From positions 248,001 through 312,000 of the forward strand of contig NZ_KB895541.1 of the NCBI RefSeq assembly GCF_000374925.1: DNA of 64,000 bases. Direction: 5' to 3'. Each line of letters opens with the position of its first letter. Positions within the stretch are counted from its first letter, which is position 1. The position numbers and the translations under genes were made by a program. Of this stretch, positions 16,184 to 24,984 are shown piece after piece. The notes beneath the pieces are model-generated. The model was not told where the DNA came from, did not search any database, and was given only the letters and a program-made list of their open reading frames with translations. The DNA comes from Arthrobacter sp. 131MFCol6.1. GTDB lineage: Bacteria; Actinomycetota; Actinomycetes; Actinomycetales; Micrococcaceae.

Positions 16184-18034
16184 TTGAACAAGAAGACTGT
16201 CCGCCTCGCCGCGGGCGGGGCACTCGCCCTGTTGCTGGCCGGGCTGGCCGTTCCTGCGCAGGCCGATACCGGGGTGTGCGGCCCGGTGGTTGACTGGGTC
16301 AAATACTGCACCGCAGCGGACGGCTCCGCCTACCCGGTGTTGATCAATGAGGCGGCGACCGGTCCCCGCCCGGTCGCCGCCGGCGCGCTGCTGGTCGGCA
16401 ACACGCTCACCGTCTTCGACGGCGCCTGGCAACCGGCTGACGCAACACTTACACACCAATGGGTCCGCAACGATGTTCCCATCCTCGGTGCCACGGGGGC
16501 CACGTACACGCTCACAAGGGCGGACGCCGGCAAGTACGTCCGGGTCACGACCACCGCGACGGCGCCCGGCTACGCGACGTCAACCATGTGGTCCCTCAAG
16601 GGCGTGCCTGTTTCGAATGCCTCCGGCCCCATCAAGTCACTCCAGCCGGCCGTCACTTTCAGGGTCGAGCCCGCGACCACGTACCCGGCCCTGCCGAGCC
16701 CCATCATGGTTGCCCGCACGGGCAGATGGATCGACTGGGGTCTTGCCCGGGACGTCCAGTTCAACTACCAGTGGCTGCGCGACGGCGAGCCCATCCCGGG
16801 TGCCACCGGCCGAACGTTCGACCGCACAGGCTGGGGACCGACGGGGTCGCTCAGCGTCCGGGTCAACGCCTACGCCGCCGGCTACGATCCGGTCACCGTC
16901 ATCGGACACGCCGGATCCGGCTCATTCTCCCCGGCGACTCCCGGCGCCGTGGTCACCGGCGGAACCGGCCTCGGGGAAGTCCTGACCGGCACCGACGATG
17001 TACCTTGGCATGACAGCATCCTGGGCCCGAACCGGTACCCGCATGCCTACCAGTGGCTGCGAGACGGTGTCGCGGTTCCCGACGCGACCGGCCGGACCTA
17101 CACCATCACGGCCGAGGACCAGGGCCACACCCTGGTCCTGTTCACTGACACCGATAAATACGACGCCTACTCCAACGCGGTGGCAGTACCGGCGGCCGCA
17201 GGAGTCGAGCTGAAGCAGTTGACGAACGTCGCCAAGCCCGTCCTGACCGGCGAAGCTCTGATCGGGCGGGCCATGTCCGTGACGCCCGGCACTTGGTCCG
17301 CGCCGTCCGAAACCCTGACCGTCACCTATAACTGGCTGTCCCCGGACGGAAAAGTGTCCGGCACCGGCTCGACCTACAGCCCCGACGCGAACGACGTCGA
17401 TACCACGGTCACCGTCCTCGTGACCGCCTTAGCACCCGGCTACGCCACCGCCCGGGTCAGGGTCACCGCTCCGAAGCCCGTGACGCTTCCTGAACCGACC
17501 CAAAAGGTGCCACCGGCTATTAGCCGAGGAACGTTGAGGGTGGGGGGAATTCTCTACGTCGGATTCGGCGTCTGGGCCGATTCTCGTCCGGGACTCGCCC
17601 AGTCCTACCAGTGGTTGCGTAACGGCGTCCCGATCAACGGCGCCACCAACGCCGGGTACCAACTGAAGCATGCGGACTTCGCAACGAATATCTCCGTCAA
17701 GGTCACTTCCACGCTGGAGGGCCGGACCTTGAAGACCCAGACCATCAAGGCCGCGCAGAATATAGGGCCCGCCACCCTGAGGGCCTCGACGCCCACGATC
17801 GCCGGCACAGCCAAGGCGGGAAGGATCGTGACGGCGAAGCCGGGGCTCTGGACGCACGGAACCAAATTCACGTACCGATGGCTGCGCAACGGGAGCCCGA
17901 TCTCCGGGGCGACGGCTTCGACCTACAAAGTCCGGACTGCTGATCGGGACAAGAAGATTTCTGTGCAGGTCACGGGCACCCGGTACGGGTACACGACCGT
18001 GACCACGGGCAGTGGGGTCCTATTCGCCCGCTAA
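16184..18034 (+). CDS. Secreted tandem-repeat (Ig-like) protein 2
   Basis: This 616-residue paralogue of the preceding gene has a signal peptide (VRLAAGGALALLLAGLAVPA, cleaved near QADT). About six repeats follow, with recurrent YQWLRDG/NGVPI-GAT, AD-G and VT-TA-GY motifs. A pair of Cys soon after the signal peptide (VCGPVVDWVKYC) could form a disulfide. The last three repeats are close to the three repeats of protein 1, so the genes arose by duplication with repeat gain or loss. It starts at TTG after GGGGGAA. No cell-wall anchor is seen. Confidence 0.8.
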   Translation: MNKKTVRLAAGGALALLLAGLAVPAQADTGVCGPVVDWVKYCTAADGSAYPVLINEAATGPRPVAAGALLVGNTLTVFDGAWQPADATLTHQWVRNDVPILGATGATYTLTRADAGKYVRVTTTATAPGYATSTMWSLKGVPVSNASGPIKSLQPAVTFRVEPATTYPALPSPIMVARTGRWIDWGLARDVQFNYQWLRDGEPIPGATGRTFDRTGWGPTGSLSVRVNAYAAGYDPVTVIGHAGSGSFSPATPGAVVTGGTGLGEVLTGTDDVPWHDSILGPNRYPHAYQWLRDGVAVPDATGRTYTITAEDQGHTLVLFTDTDKYDAYSNAVAVPAAAGVELKQLTNVAKPVLTGEALIGRAMSVTPGTWSAPSETLTVTYNWLSPDGKVSGTGSTYSPDANDVDTTVTVLVTALAPGYATARVRVTAPKPVTLPEPTQKVPPAISRGTLRVGGILYVGFGVWADSRPGLAQSYQWLRNGVPINGATNAGYQLKHADFATNISVKVTSTLEGRTLKTQTIKAAQNIGPATLRASTPTIAGTAKAGRIVTAKPGLWTHGTKFTYRWLRNGSPISGATASTYKVRTADRDKKISVQVTGTRYGYTTVTTGSGVLFAR

Positions 18035-18088
18035 TTGAGGGCCGCCGGCCTGCGGTAACGGCGCCCCTCCAGAGCAGGGACGAGCCGC

Positions 18089-18555
18089 TCAGGCTGCCGC
18101 CCGGGCTACGATCCTGCTTGCCAGATCGCGGTCTGCTCCGCCGATCTGTTCCACCGTTGCGCGCGCCTCAGTGTCATCCACCCAGTCGAACACCGAACCT
18201 CCGGCATCCCGCACGGCCACGGTGAGTTCCCCGTAGCGCCCGCCGAGGACCTGGTCCCGGCCTGTGAGGGCCCGGATGCCGCGGCGCAGCTGCGCGAGGT
18301 CGTCCTTGAACTGGCCGTCCAAGGTGGCCGGCGGGTTCCGGCGCACGAAGGTGCGGACCAGGTCGGTGCCGAGGAGGTGGTTGTCCTTGGCGTAGCCGAG
18401 CCGGTCCAGGGAGATCGCGAACCGGCCGGCCGGGTCGGATTCGCCGCCCGGTAACAGTTTTGGAAAGCATCGACGCTCTCGCTTACACCCACCCGCGGAT
18501 GGCCTCCGTTCCGGTCACCCATCATCTGGAAGAACTGCCGCCAAGCACCAGCCAC
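18089..18555 (-). pseudogene. Frameshifted gene of unknown function
   Basis: Two frames on the minus strand read as one protein. The upstream part gives MAGAWRQFFQMMGDRNGG and GVSESVDAFQ; then the frame must change by one base near a run of A (18465) to give KLLPGGESDPAGRFAISLDR, HLLGTDLVRTF and a C-terminus ending DLASRIVARAAA. A one-base loss in the A run explains this. Each part alone would be truncated. The family is not recognised. The true start may lie slightly upstream of 18555. Confidence 0.5.
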
Positions 18556-18722
18556 GACCAGGTTCCGATTGGGAACGCACCGCGAGACATGATCGGCCGG
18601 ACGATCGAACGGGACTGAGATGTGCCACCTTAGGGCTATGGCGGCTCCCTGCCGTCATAACGGCCAATTCCGTTAGCCGGCCCCGTTGTTGGTAGCCGCG
18701 GCGGGGACTAGGATCTGGTCCC

Positions 18723-19496
18723 ATGGAGCCTACCCGCGTACTCCTCCTTCCCGGCAGCGTGCTCCCGGCGGAGCTTGCCTACGGTGCCCTGCTAGCCTCT
18801 CTAGGTCCCGGTGTCGATGCGGTCGCCAAGGATCTGGAGGTGTATGCGGGGCCCCAACCGCCCACCGGTTACACCCTGGATACCGAGATCGACGGCGTGA
18901 CCCGGTTTGCCGATGAGAAAGGCTGGGACGCCTTCCACTTTGCAGGCTACTCCGGCGGCGGCGCCGCCGCCCTAGCCTTTACGGCCAGATATCCCGAACG
19001 TGTTCAGAGCCTGGCCCTGTTGGAGCCGGCCTGGGCCGGAAGCTGGGACTGGAGCCCGGAACACCGACGGGTCTGGGAACGATACCGACAGCTGCGGACG
19101 CTACCCCCGGACGAATTCATGGCGGGCTTCATGCGGCTCGGACTCAGGGACGGGGTGGACGTGCCGCCCCCTCCCGGCGGTGATCCGGCACCCTGGATGA
19201 CGAAACGACCTGCCGGGATCGCCGCGTTCCTGGACACCTTTGAAACCTACGATTTGAACCGCTCCGCCCTGGCGGCCTATACGCGTCCTGTCTACTTCGC
19301 CCTGGGCGCGCTCAGCAACCCGCATGACTATGGTGAAATCGCGCAGCGACTGGCCGAGGTCTTTCCGGATTTCCGGCTGGACGTCTTTGCAGAGCGGCAT
19401 CACTTCGATCCGCCGCACCGGGTCGAGCCGGACCGGCTTGCCGCGTCGTTGCTCGCCCTGTGGAAGCGGGCCGAAGCGCAGTTCCCGGACGCCTGA
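18723..19496 (+). CDS. Alpha/beta hydrolase
   Basis: The 257-residue protein has the nucleophile elbow GYSGG near residue 80 (FHFAGYSGGGAAALAFTARY), followed by the usual helix and LALLEPAW strand. The catalytic His is probably in FAERHHFDPPHR near the C-terminus and the acid near the preceding strand. This is the common esterase/haloperoxidase-like fold; the substrate is unknown. It begins with ATG 18723, directly after a weak AGGATCTGG site, and stands alone with no operon partner. Confidence 0.85.
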   Translation: MEPTRVLLLPGSVLPAELAYGALLASLGPGVDAVAKDLEVYAGPQPPTGYTLDTEIDGVTRFADEKGWDAFHFAGYSGGGAAALAFTARYPERVQSLALLEPAWAGSWDWSPEHRRVWERYRQLRTLPPDEFMAGFMRLGLRDGVDVPPPPGGDPAPWMTKRPAGIAAFLDTFETYDLNRSALAAYTRPVYFALGALSNPHDYGEIAQRLAEVFPDFRLDVFAERHHFDPPHRVEPDRLAASLLALWKRAEAQFPDA

Positions 19497-19762
19497 GGCA
19501 GCACTGGGCCGGTCCGTCGCGTGAGCCCCGCGTGTCGGTGGGCCACGCGGCGCGGCGCCAAACCAGCGACCGGGCGTCGTAGGTCGAAGTTAACAGTCAC
19601 ATGCACCAGGTCGCTCCACGGCGTTTCGCAACGGGCGTCCGTAAAGAAGCGACGCATCGCCCCGTAAGCCGGCCGAGCACGGGCGCCACCGCGCCGCTGC
19701 ACGCCCGATGCCTGAACCGGACGTGGCGGCACGGTGTGCACGGATCCAAGGAGACCGGCAAG

Positions 19763-20180
19763 ATGACGGCCGTGAAGTCCACCCGGCGCAGCACCGAACT
19801 CCTGGGCCTGCAGGCGCTCATGGTCCTGCTCACCCTCGGTCTCTACGCCGTGACGCTGACCATCATCCCGCTGCTCATGGAGAAAGGCGCCGACCACACC
19901 GTGGCCGCGCTCGGCCTCGGACTCGTCGACGCCGGACAGGACGGCGGCCGGTTGCCCTTCGCCGACATCCCCGCCACGGCACGCATCGTCATCATCAGCG
20001 GAACCGCCACCAGGGACGTCCTTCTGCTCGCGCTCCTGCCAGGACCGGTGCCCCTGGTCATTGCCGCCGGCATGCTCGCCGGTGCCGGCCGCGGCTGCAG
20101 ACCACCATCGTCGCCGACCGCTGGGGCGGGATCCGTCTCGGCACCCTGCAGGGCGTCTTCGCCGCGCCCCCGTTGCTCCG
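19763..20180 (+). pseudogene. Truncated MFS transporter gene
   Basis: The start is intact, with AAGGAG upstream of ATG and the first membrane helix (LLGLQALMVLLTLGLYAVTL). After about 50 residues it jumps to a later part of such a transporter (DVLLLALLPGPVPLVIAAGM), implying an internal deletion. A frameshift near 20095 then leads into LQTTIVADRWGGIRLGTLQG, a typical MFS loop. Sequence after 20180 is unrelated. The gene cannot make a working transporter. Confidence 0.6.
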
Positions 20181-20226
20181 GAGCGGGGGCAGTGGCATTC
20201 TTTGGCGCAAGAAATGGGCAAAGGCG

Positions 20227-20251
20227 AAGGTGTTGACAGTGTCAACACCTT
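20227..20251. promoter_or_regulatory. Perfect 12+1+12 palindrome
   Basis: The half-site AAGGTGTTGACA is followed by one G and its exact complement, giving TGTTGACA-G-TGTCAACA at the core. Such symmetry is typical of a dimeric repressor operator or a recombination/partition site. No intact regulator gene is adjacent. Confidence 0.5.
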
Positions 20252-20340
20252 GGGCGTCGGATTGGGTCCTACAACTGTGGGACTGGCCCGGATTCCGTAT
20301 GTTTCCGTGGGTTCTCAGTGTTTGCAAGGCCGGGAATGCA

Positions 20341-20362
20341 GTTCGAGTCCCACCTCGGGCAC
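20341..20362 (+). other. tRNA 3'-end remnant, possible attachment site
   Basis: GTTCGAGTCCCACCTCGGGC plus AC reads as the T-loop, 3' T-stem and acceptor strand of a tRNA. The matching 5' T-stem, anticodon arm and D-arm are absent upstream, so it is not a functional tRNA. Such 3' fragments are left when integrative elements use a tRNA gene as attachment site. Confidence 0.45.
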
Positions 20363-20417
20363 GTGCTTTTCCTGTTCAGGGGCTTGTGGGCCTCTGAATG
20401 TGTACAAATCTCCTTTT

Positions 20418-20443
20418 ATGGGCCCCTGCGGGGGCCCATTTTT
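20418..20443 (+). terminator. Rho-independent terminator
   Basis: ATGGGCCCC (20418-20426) pairs exactly with GGGGCCCAT (20431-20439) over a four-base loop and is followed by TTTTTG. It fits the terminator expected after the tRNA whose 3' remnant lies just upstream. Confidence 0.8.
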
Positions 20444-20810
20444 GTTGGTGGTCGTTGCCTCCTCTCGTGTTTGGGTAAGGGTGTCGCTGGTTACACGTTC
20501 ATGGCGGGGAGGGCCGTTAAATGCATGACGTGACGCTGGCTGGGGGAGTGGGTTGCCTTGGCTGGCTTGCACTCATTGATGTCTCTACTGTTCATGGCTA
20601 CTTACCCGGGTAAGCGCATGACCGTGCTCGACTTGTTGGCGGGTTCTGCCCGGCGTGACTGCAGACCCCGGCCAACCGGCTGAACCAGCCGCTGCAAGCG
20701 GCGGCTTAAACCCCGGCGTTGCTCCGACTCCTTGACTTTGCCCCGGCAACGCCGCCGAATCTGATAACGCAAAGGGTGCCTGGCTGCCGGACGTGGGACA
20801 GAATGGGTCT

Positions 20811-21470
20811 ATGACCCGAATCGCAATCATCGGCGGCCACTGAAAAGTGGCTAGGGAACTCTCCAAAGCCCTGGCTGCGGACGGGCAGGAGGTCACCGCC
20901 ATCTTCCGCAACCCCGAACACGCGTCCGAAGTCGCGGCGACCGGCGCCACCCCAGTCGTCCTGGACGTGGAAAATGCGACGACGGCGGAAATCGCGGAGG
21001 CGCTCTCGGGTCACGACGCCGTCGTATGGTCGGCCGGTGCCGGCGGCGGAAACCCCGGGAGGACCTACGCCGTGGACCGTGACGCCGCGATCCGCTCGAT
21101 GGACGCTGCTGCCCAGTCCGGCGTCGGCCGCTACGTTATGGTGTCCTATCTTGGAGCCGGACCGGACCACGGAGTGCCCCGGGACAACCCCTTCTTCCAC
21201 TACGCGGAGGCCAAGGCCGCCGCTGACTCCTACCTGCGCGGCACCAGCCTGGACTGGACCATCCTCGGCCCCGGCGCGCTCACGGACAAGCCGGGCAGCG
21301 GCCTGATAGACATCCACGTCAACGAGCCCTGGCAGGCTGCCGAAACCGCCCGCGCCAACGTCGCCCCCGTCGCCGCGGCCGTCCTGGAGCTGCCCGCCGC
21401 AATCGGCCGGACTATCGGGTTCCGCGACGGCAGCCAGCCCATCGCTGCAGCCCTGCAGGCGGTGGCCTAG
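20811..21470 (+). pseudogene. NAD(P)H-binding (NmrA/SDR-like) gene with one nonsense codon
   Basis: The frame begins MTRIAIIGGH, meets TGA at 20841-20843, and continues KVARELSKAL and onward with no further lesion to 21470. The expected motif is GGHGKVA, so a single G-to-T change (GGA to TGA) destroyed a glycine of the nucleotide-binding loop. The rest (VVWSAGAGG, RYVMVSYLGAG, YAEAKAAADSYLRGTSLDWT) is a normal atypical SDR of the NAD(P)H-binding family. Restart at GTG 20847 would give a protein lacking its dinucleotide loop. The loss looks recent. Confidence 0.75.
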
Positions 21471-22255
21471 CCCGTTCGGGGAAAGTGGGCACAAGGAGCA
21501 GCTGGCACTCATTATGGAATGCTGCTCGCCACGGTGGTCGCTGAAAAGCATCACCGTCATCCACCACAACCTCATGGTGTCCGCGGAGAACGGCGCCTCG
21601 GGCAGCTAGCGCACGGTTCAAGGGTGGATTGGCGGCAGTTCACCACTGAGGGCAGCATACTTGACGCCCCATCCGTGGCGAACCGCAGCATTTCACCTCC
21701 TCAAAGCTGATGTGCTGGGTCGCCGCTGATGGCTCGGCAACCCAGATTCCGAGCGCGCACGTGGTGATGCAGAGGATCAGGAATTTGACCACGTCGGGCG
21801 GGCAGTGTGCACAATCACGGCAGACGCCCCCCAGCTCAAGAGGCAGCATCGCGGCGGCGTTGGCCGCTGTCAGTCGCGTCTTGGGTGCTTCATGAAGGGA
21901 ATGTGAAGAAGCCGATCGTGCATCCGGTATTTTGAAGGGTTTCCAGCAGCCCGGGTGCACCTTTGGACATATCGCTGGAATCACATCATGGGTCCACTGG
22001 AGGGCGGACGAGTGGTTGTTCCGAATGTCGCGAAGAAACGCTTGACCGTGCTCCAGGCGACATGCATCGGGGTCGGGTCGATGATTGGTAGCTGATGGCG
22101 GAACTCACTATTTACTGTTTCGTCCCATTAGCTGCAAATCTTGCCAAAATCCCGAGCAAATGGTGAGCTTCAAACATTGCCATGGCCGAGATGCTCTGGG
22201 ATACTTTCCTTGCCGTAACCGCATCAAGGTTTAGGTATCTAACATTGGGGGAATA
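21471..22255. other. Gene-poor stretch
   Basis: About 785 bases with somewhat lower GC. A minus-strand frame (21640-21984) encodes a Cys-rich hydrophobic stretch but has no family resemblance or clear ribosome site, and I do not call it. The sequence looks like eroded mobile-element DNA. GGGGGAA just before 22256 serves the next gene. Confidence 0.35.
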
Positions 22256-22693
22256 TTGTTCAAAATCTATCAGCTCGATTCCAAAGATCCGCTCCTCGGG
22301 CGCCGATACGTTGCCGATGAGGATCGAAATATCAAACTGCAACGGGTCGCTGGACTGGCCTACCGCCCCGGCGGTGCCTTCAAGTTGACCGCAGGTGAGG
22401 CAGTGATTCCTTTTGAAGTCGACGACAAAGATTTGATAGATCCAACCACGGGTCAGGAGTACATACTCCGAAGCTTTGACACGTTCGGTGTGAGTCCCAC
22501 GGCCAAACTGCTCGGGAAAATTGAATCATACGATTTCTCGGATGCGGCAACAAAACAAAGTCTACTTCTGGCTGCAGCTGAGGCGCTAATCATATTCGGT
22601 TGGAATTATGACGGACCCTCCCGGGAGGACGGCTATATCCGTGTCGATGTAGACGGGCGGATTCTGACTCTGCGGGATATTCCTCACGAATAA
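22256..22693 (+). CDS. Hypothetical protein of lower GC than its neighbours
   Basis: The 145-residue product starts MFKIYQLDSKDPLLGRRYVA (TTG start after GGGGGAA) and contains SFDTFGVSPTAKLLGKIESY and a C-terminal DGYIRVDVDGRILTLRDIP. It is acidic, with no signal peptide or membrane segment. By eye, codon use is less GC-biased than elsewhere, which suggests transfer from another source. Size and style recall immunity or antitoxin-type proteins, but no family is recognised. It sits alone among mobile-element debris. Confidence 0.6.
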   Translation: MFKIYQLDSKDPLLGRRYVADEDRNIKLQRVAGLAYRPGGAFKLTAGEAVIPFEVDDKDLIDPTTGQEYILRSFDTFGVSPTAKLLGKIESYDFSDAATKQSLLLAAAEALIIFGWNYDGPSREDGYIRVDVDGRILTLRDIPHE

Positions 22694-22971
22694 CGAAGGT
22701 CATCCATTATTAAATTCGAAGTCGCGAAGCCCACAATCTTGTTGCGGCAACAGTGTCGAGAGAGTTGACGAGCTGCTGCCGGCTGGCCGCGAAGCCTCAT
22801 TCGGGGCGCGCTGTCTTGGAATGCAACAGCTTTCCAAGACACTGACCCACGACCGGATGAGCCGGTCAAGCGGCTGAGAAAGTGGGGCTCGCCGATGTCT
22901 CGCTAACTCGTCTCACCATGAATCGTCTCGGCGAGGGGCATTCCGGGGCCTTTCCGAGTCAGAATGGCTGA
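22694..22971. other. Intergenic stretch before the recombinase remnant
   Basis: About 280 bases between two island genes with no recognisable coding sequence. Short frames show no family resemblance. Nothing functional can be assigned. Confidence 0.35.
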
Positions 22972-23250
22972 GTGAGACAACTGGGATATACGCGCGTCAG
23001 TACGTCCAGCCAGGACGCCCAGCTCGTCGAGCGCGTCAACGCCGGCATCGCAGTCGCCAGGCAGAACGGAGCACGCTTCGGCCGGCCGGTGTCCGACCCG
23101 GCCGTCATCGCGGAGAAGCTGGCGATCGCTCAGGACGCCCGCGCGAAGGGACGCACCGCGGAAGACGCCGCCCGCCTCGTCGGCTGGAGCCGCGCAACGC
23201 TCTACCGCCACCAGCAAGCTTTCGCTGCACGCGAGAGCACCAAACAATAG
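22972..23250 (+). pseudogene. Serine recombinase with its catalytic core deleted in frame
   Basis: The 92-residue frame starts RQLGYTRVSTSSQDAQL, the N-terminus of a resolvase including the nucleophilic Ser of RVST. It then passes without a break to ERVNAGIAVARQNGARFGRP, which normally lies about 120 residues later. The C-terminal helix-turn-helix (AEDAARLVGWSRATLYRHQQ) is complete. The deletion removes most of the catalytic domain, so recombination activity is lost, but a DNA-binding mini-protein could still be made from the GTG start. It matches the other resolvase scar at 5520-5690 in position relative to the dispersed repeat. Confidence 0.75.
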
Positions 23251-23322
23251 GTTCTCCTGAAGGGCGGGTGACGGGCGCCATCGTTATCCAGCCTCGTCCA
23301 GGTAGCGCCCGAGTTAGGCCCT

Positions 23323-23379
23323 CGGACCTCGCTGCGCTCGGGCTGTACAAGCGTCTTTTCTGTTTTTTGCTGCTGTCCT
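23323..23379. repeat. Dispersed repeat, copy B (other copy at 5740-5798)
   Basis: It begins CGGACCTCGCTGCGCTCGGG and ends GCTGCTGTCCT, like copy A; differences cluster in the T-rich middle. It lies about 70 bases after the deleted recombinase gene, mirroring copy A. Confidence 0.65.
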
Positions 23380-23852
23380 GTGGATCGTACGTGTCCGCTC
23401 CACCGGCTCAACCGTCCTGCGGACGGCAGCGCAGCGGATGGACTGTGTCGGCGCTGCGCTTATTTCCTCCCACAATCCATCCGCTGCTTGCCCTTCGGGT
23501 TGCGCCAGCTCCGTCGGGCACAGCTACGCGAAGCTCCGCCAGCAGCCAAAAAACAACTGTGAGTCTTTACGTGGCTGGTCTGGGACTAGCTGGCAATGTT
23601 GATGCCGGTCGTTCTTCCTGGTGCGTGACTCGAAAAAACAATTGCCCCTCGAGGGTGCGTTTCCCCCGATTTGTCCGCCCTGGGTGGAGCGGCCGGCGCT
23701 GACCTGTTCCACGTCGGTGGCTTGATTAGAAGCTTGCCCAGCCTCTGAGGTTGTGGCTCATCACAGTTTTGCCTCGGGGTGACTCTTCCCAGGTCCGGCG
23801 CCGGTCGTGCTGCGGCCATTCTTGCCCGTTCGAAAGGAAGGAGGGTGGTGCG
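23380..23852. other. Non-coding stretch with a long imperfect hairpin
   Basis: No gene is recognised. GCAGCGGATGGACTGTG (23431-23447) and CACAATCCATCCGCTGC (23471-23487) are complementary at 16 of 17 positions across a 23-base loop, a structure that could be an element end or terminator. The segment ends with AAGGAAGGAGGG, the ribosome site of the following transposase remnant. Confidence 0.4.
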
Positions 23853-24983
23853 TTGACTATCGTTTCGCAGACCCGCCCGTTCGTCATCGGCGTGGACTGT
23901 CACGCCCGCACCCACACTTACGCCATCATCGAGGCCAGCACTAAGCGACAGGTCGCGTGCTTGCAGTTCCCGACCACCTCGGCAGGGATTTCACGCGCAC
24001 TCGCCTGGGTAGGTCGAAGGACAGACGGCGATATGGGGTGTCTGTGGGCTGTTGGGGGTATCGGCTCATATGGGGCCCGTCTGGCCAGGGCAGTATCGGA
24101 CGCCGGCTATGACGTTGCCGAAGCTCCACGGATGAACGCCCGAGGGCGCCGGGGGCTGGGCAAATCCGACCCGCTGGACGCCGCCGCCATCGGAGCCGCT
24201 GTCCTGGGCTTGGAGGAGTCCCAGCTTCGAGCCCCGCGCCGGGATGAAGGAACCCGTGCCGGGCTCAGGATCCTGAGTGCGGCACGGGATCGGCTGACGC
24301 GGGAACGAACAATGAACGTAAATGCACTCATCGCCCTCCTCCGGGCACATGACCTTGGAGTCGACGCCCGTAAGCCTCTGGTTCCCGCCCAGATCGCCAC
24401 GATCACTAGATGGGGGAACGGCAGGAGCAGATCGAACTAGCGATCGCGCGAGAGGAAGCGGTTCGGTTGGCGCGCCGCGCTCTCGAAGTGACCACTCTGC
24501 TGGGGGCTAATCAGAAGCGCATGACTGAGCTGATTCAGCAAAGTCCGCCGCCCCGCTGCTGGAGATGGTGGGCGCTGGCGCCGTTTCAGTCGCTGCCGTC
24601 CTGACGGCCTGGTCGCATCCAGGAAGGGTTCGAAGCGAAGCTGCTTTCGCGTCACTGGCAGGGGTAAATCCCTTGCCGGCTTCAAGCGGTACTACTGTCC
24701 GTCACCGGCTCAACAGGGGCGGTGACAGGCGCCTCAATCGTGCCTTGCACACCATCACCATGACCCGGATGGTTCACCATCCCGGAACGCGGGAGTACGT
24801 CGCCAAACGCACCTAAGAAGCCCGCGGCTATCGCGAAATCCGAAGATCCCTCAAGCTCTACCTTGCCCGAACCCTCTACCGTCAGCTCAACACCCTTTCC
24901 GCCTCTATGGATCCAGCCCGCCCCAGTGTTGCAGGGGCAGAGCCCAGCCACCTCGTCGGAGCGTATCGCGATTCCGCGCCATG
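23853..24983 (+). pseudogene. Inactivated IS110-family transposase
   Basis: The TTG start gives TIVSQTRPFVIGVDCHARTH, the DEDD domain start, and GLGKSDPLDAAAIGAAVLGL. Near 24410 the reading frame shifts to EERQEQIELAIAREEAVRLA, then near 24560 to EMVGAGAVSVAAVLTAWSHP with the Tnp_20 domain (FASLAGVNPLPASSGT). A TAA at 24817 interrupts the tail (EARGYREIRRSLKLYLARTL). At least two frameshifts and one stop make it dead. It is clearly different in sequence from the intact IS110 gene at 6036. Confidence 0.8.
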
Positions 24984-24984
24984 C

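Noticed and set aside
21640-21984. Cys-rich 114-residue minus-strand frame
   Set aside because: No ribosome site, no family and irregular composition; it may be eroded coding DNA but cannot be supported as a gene.
22112-22342. 76-residue minus-strand frame (MQFDISILIGNVSAPEERIF)
   Set aside because: It reads fairly protein-like, but it overlaps the better-supported plus-strand gene at 22256, has no clear ribosome site and no recognised family.
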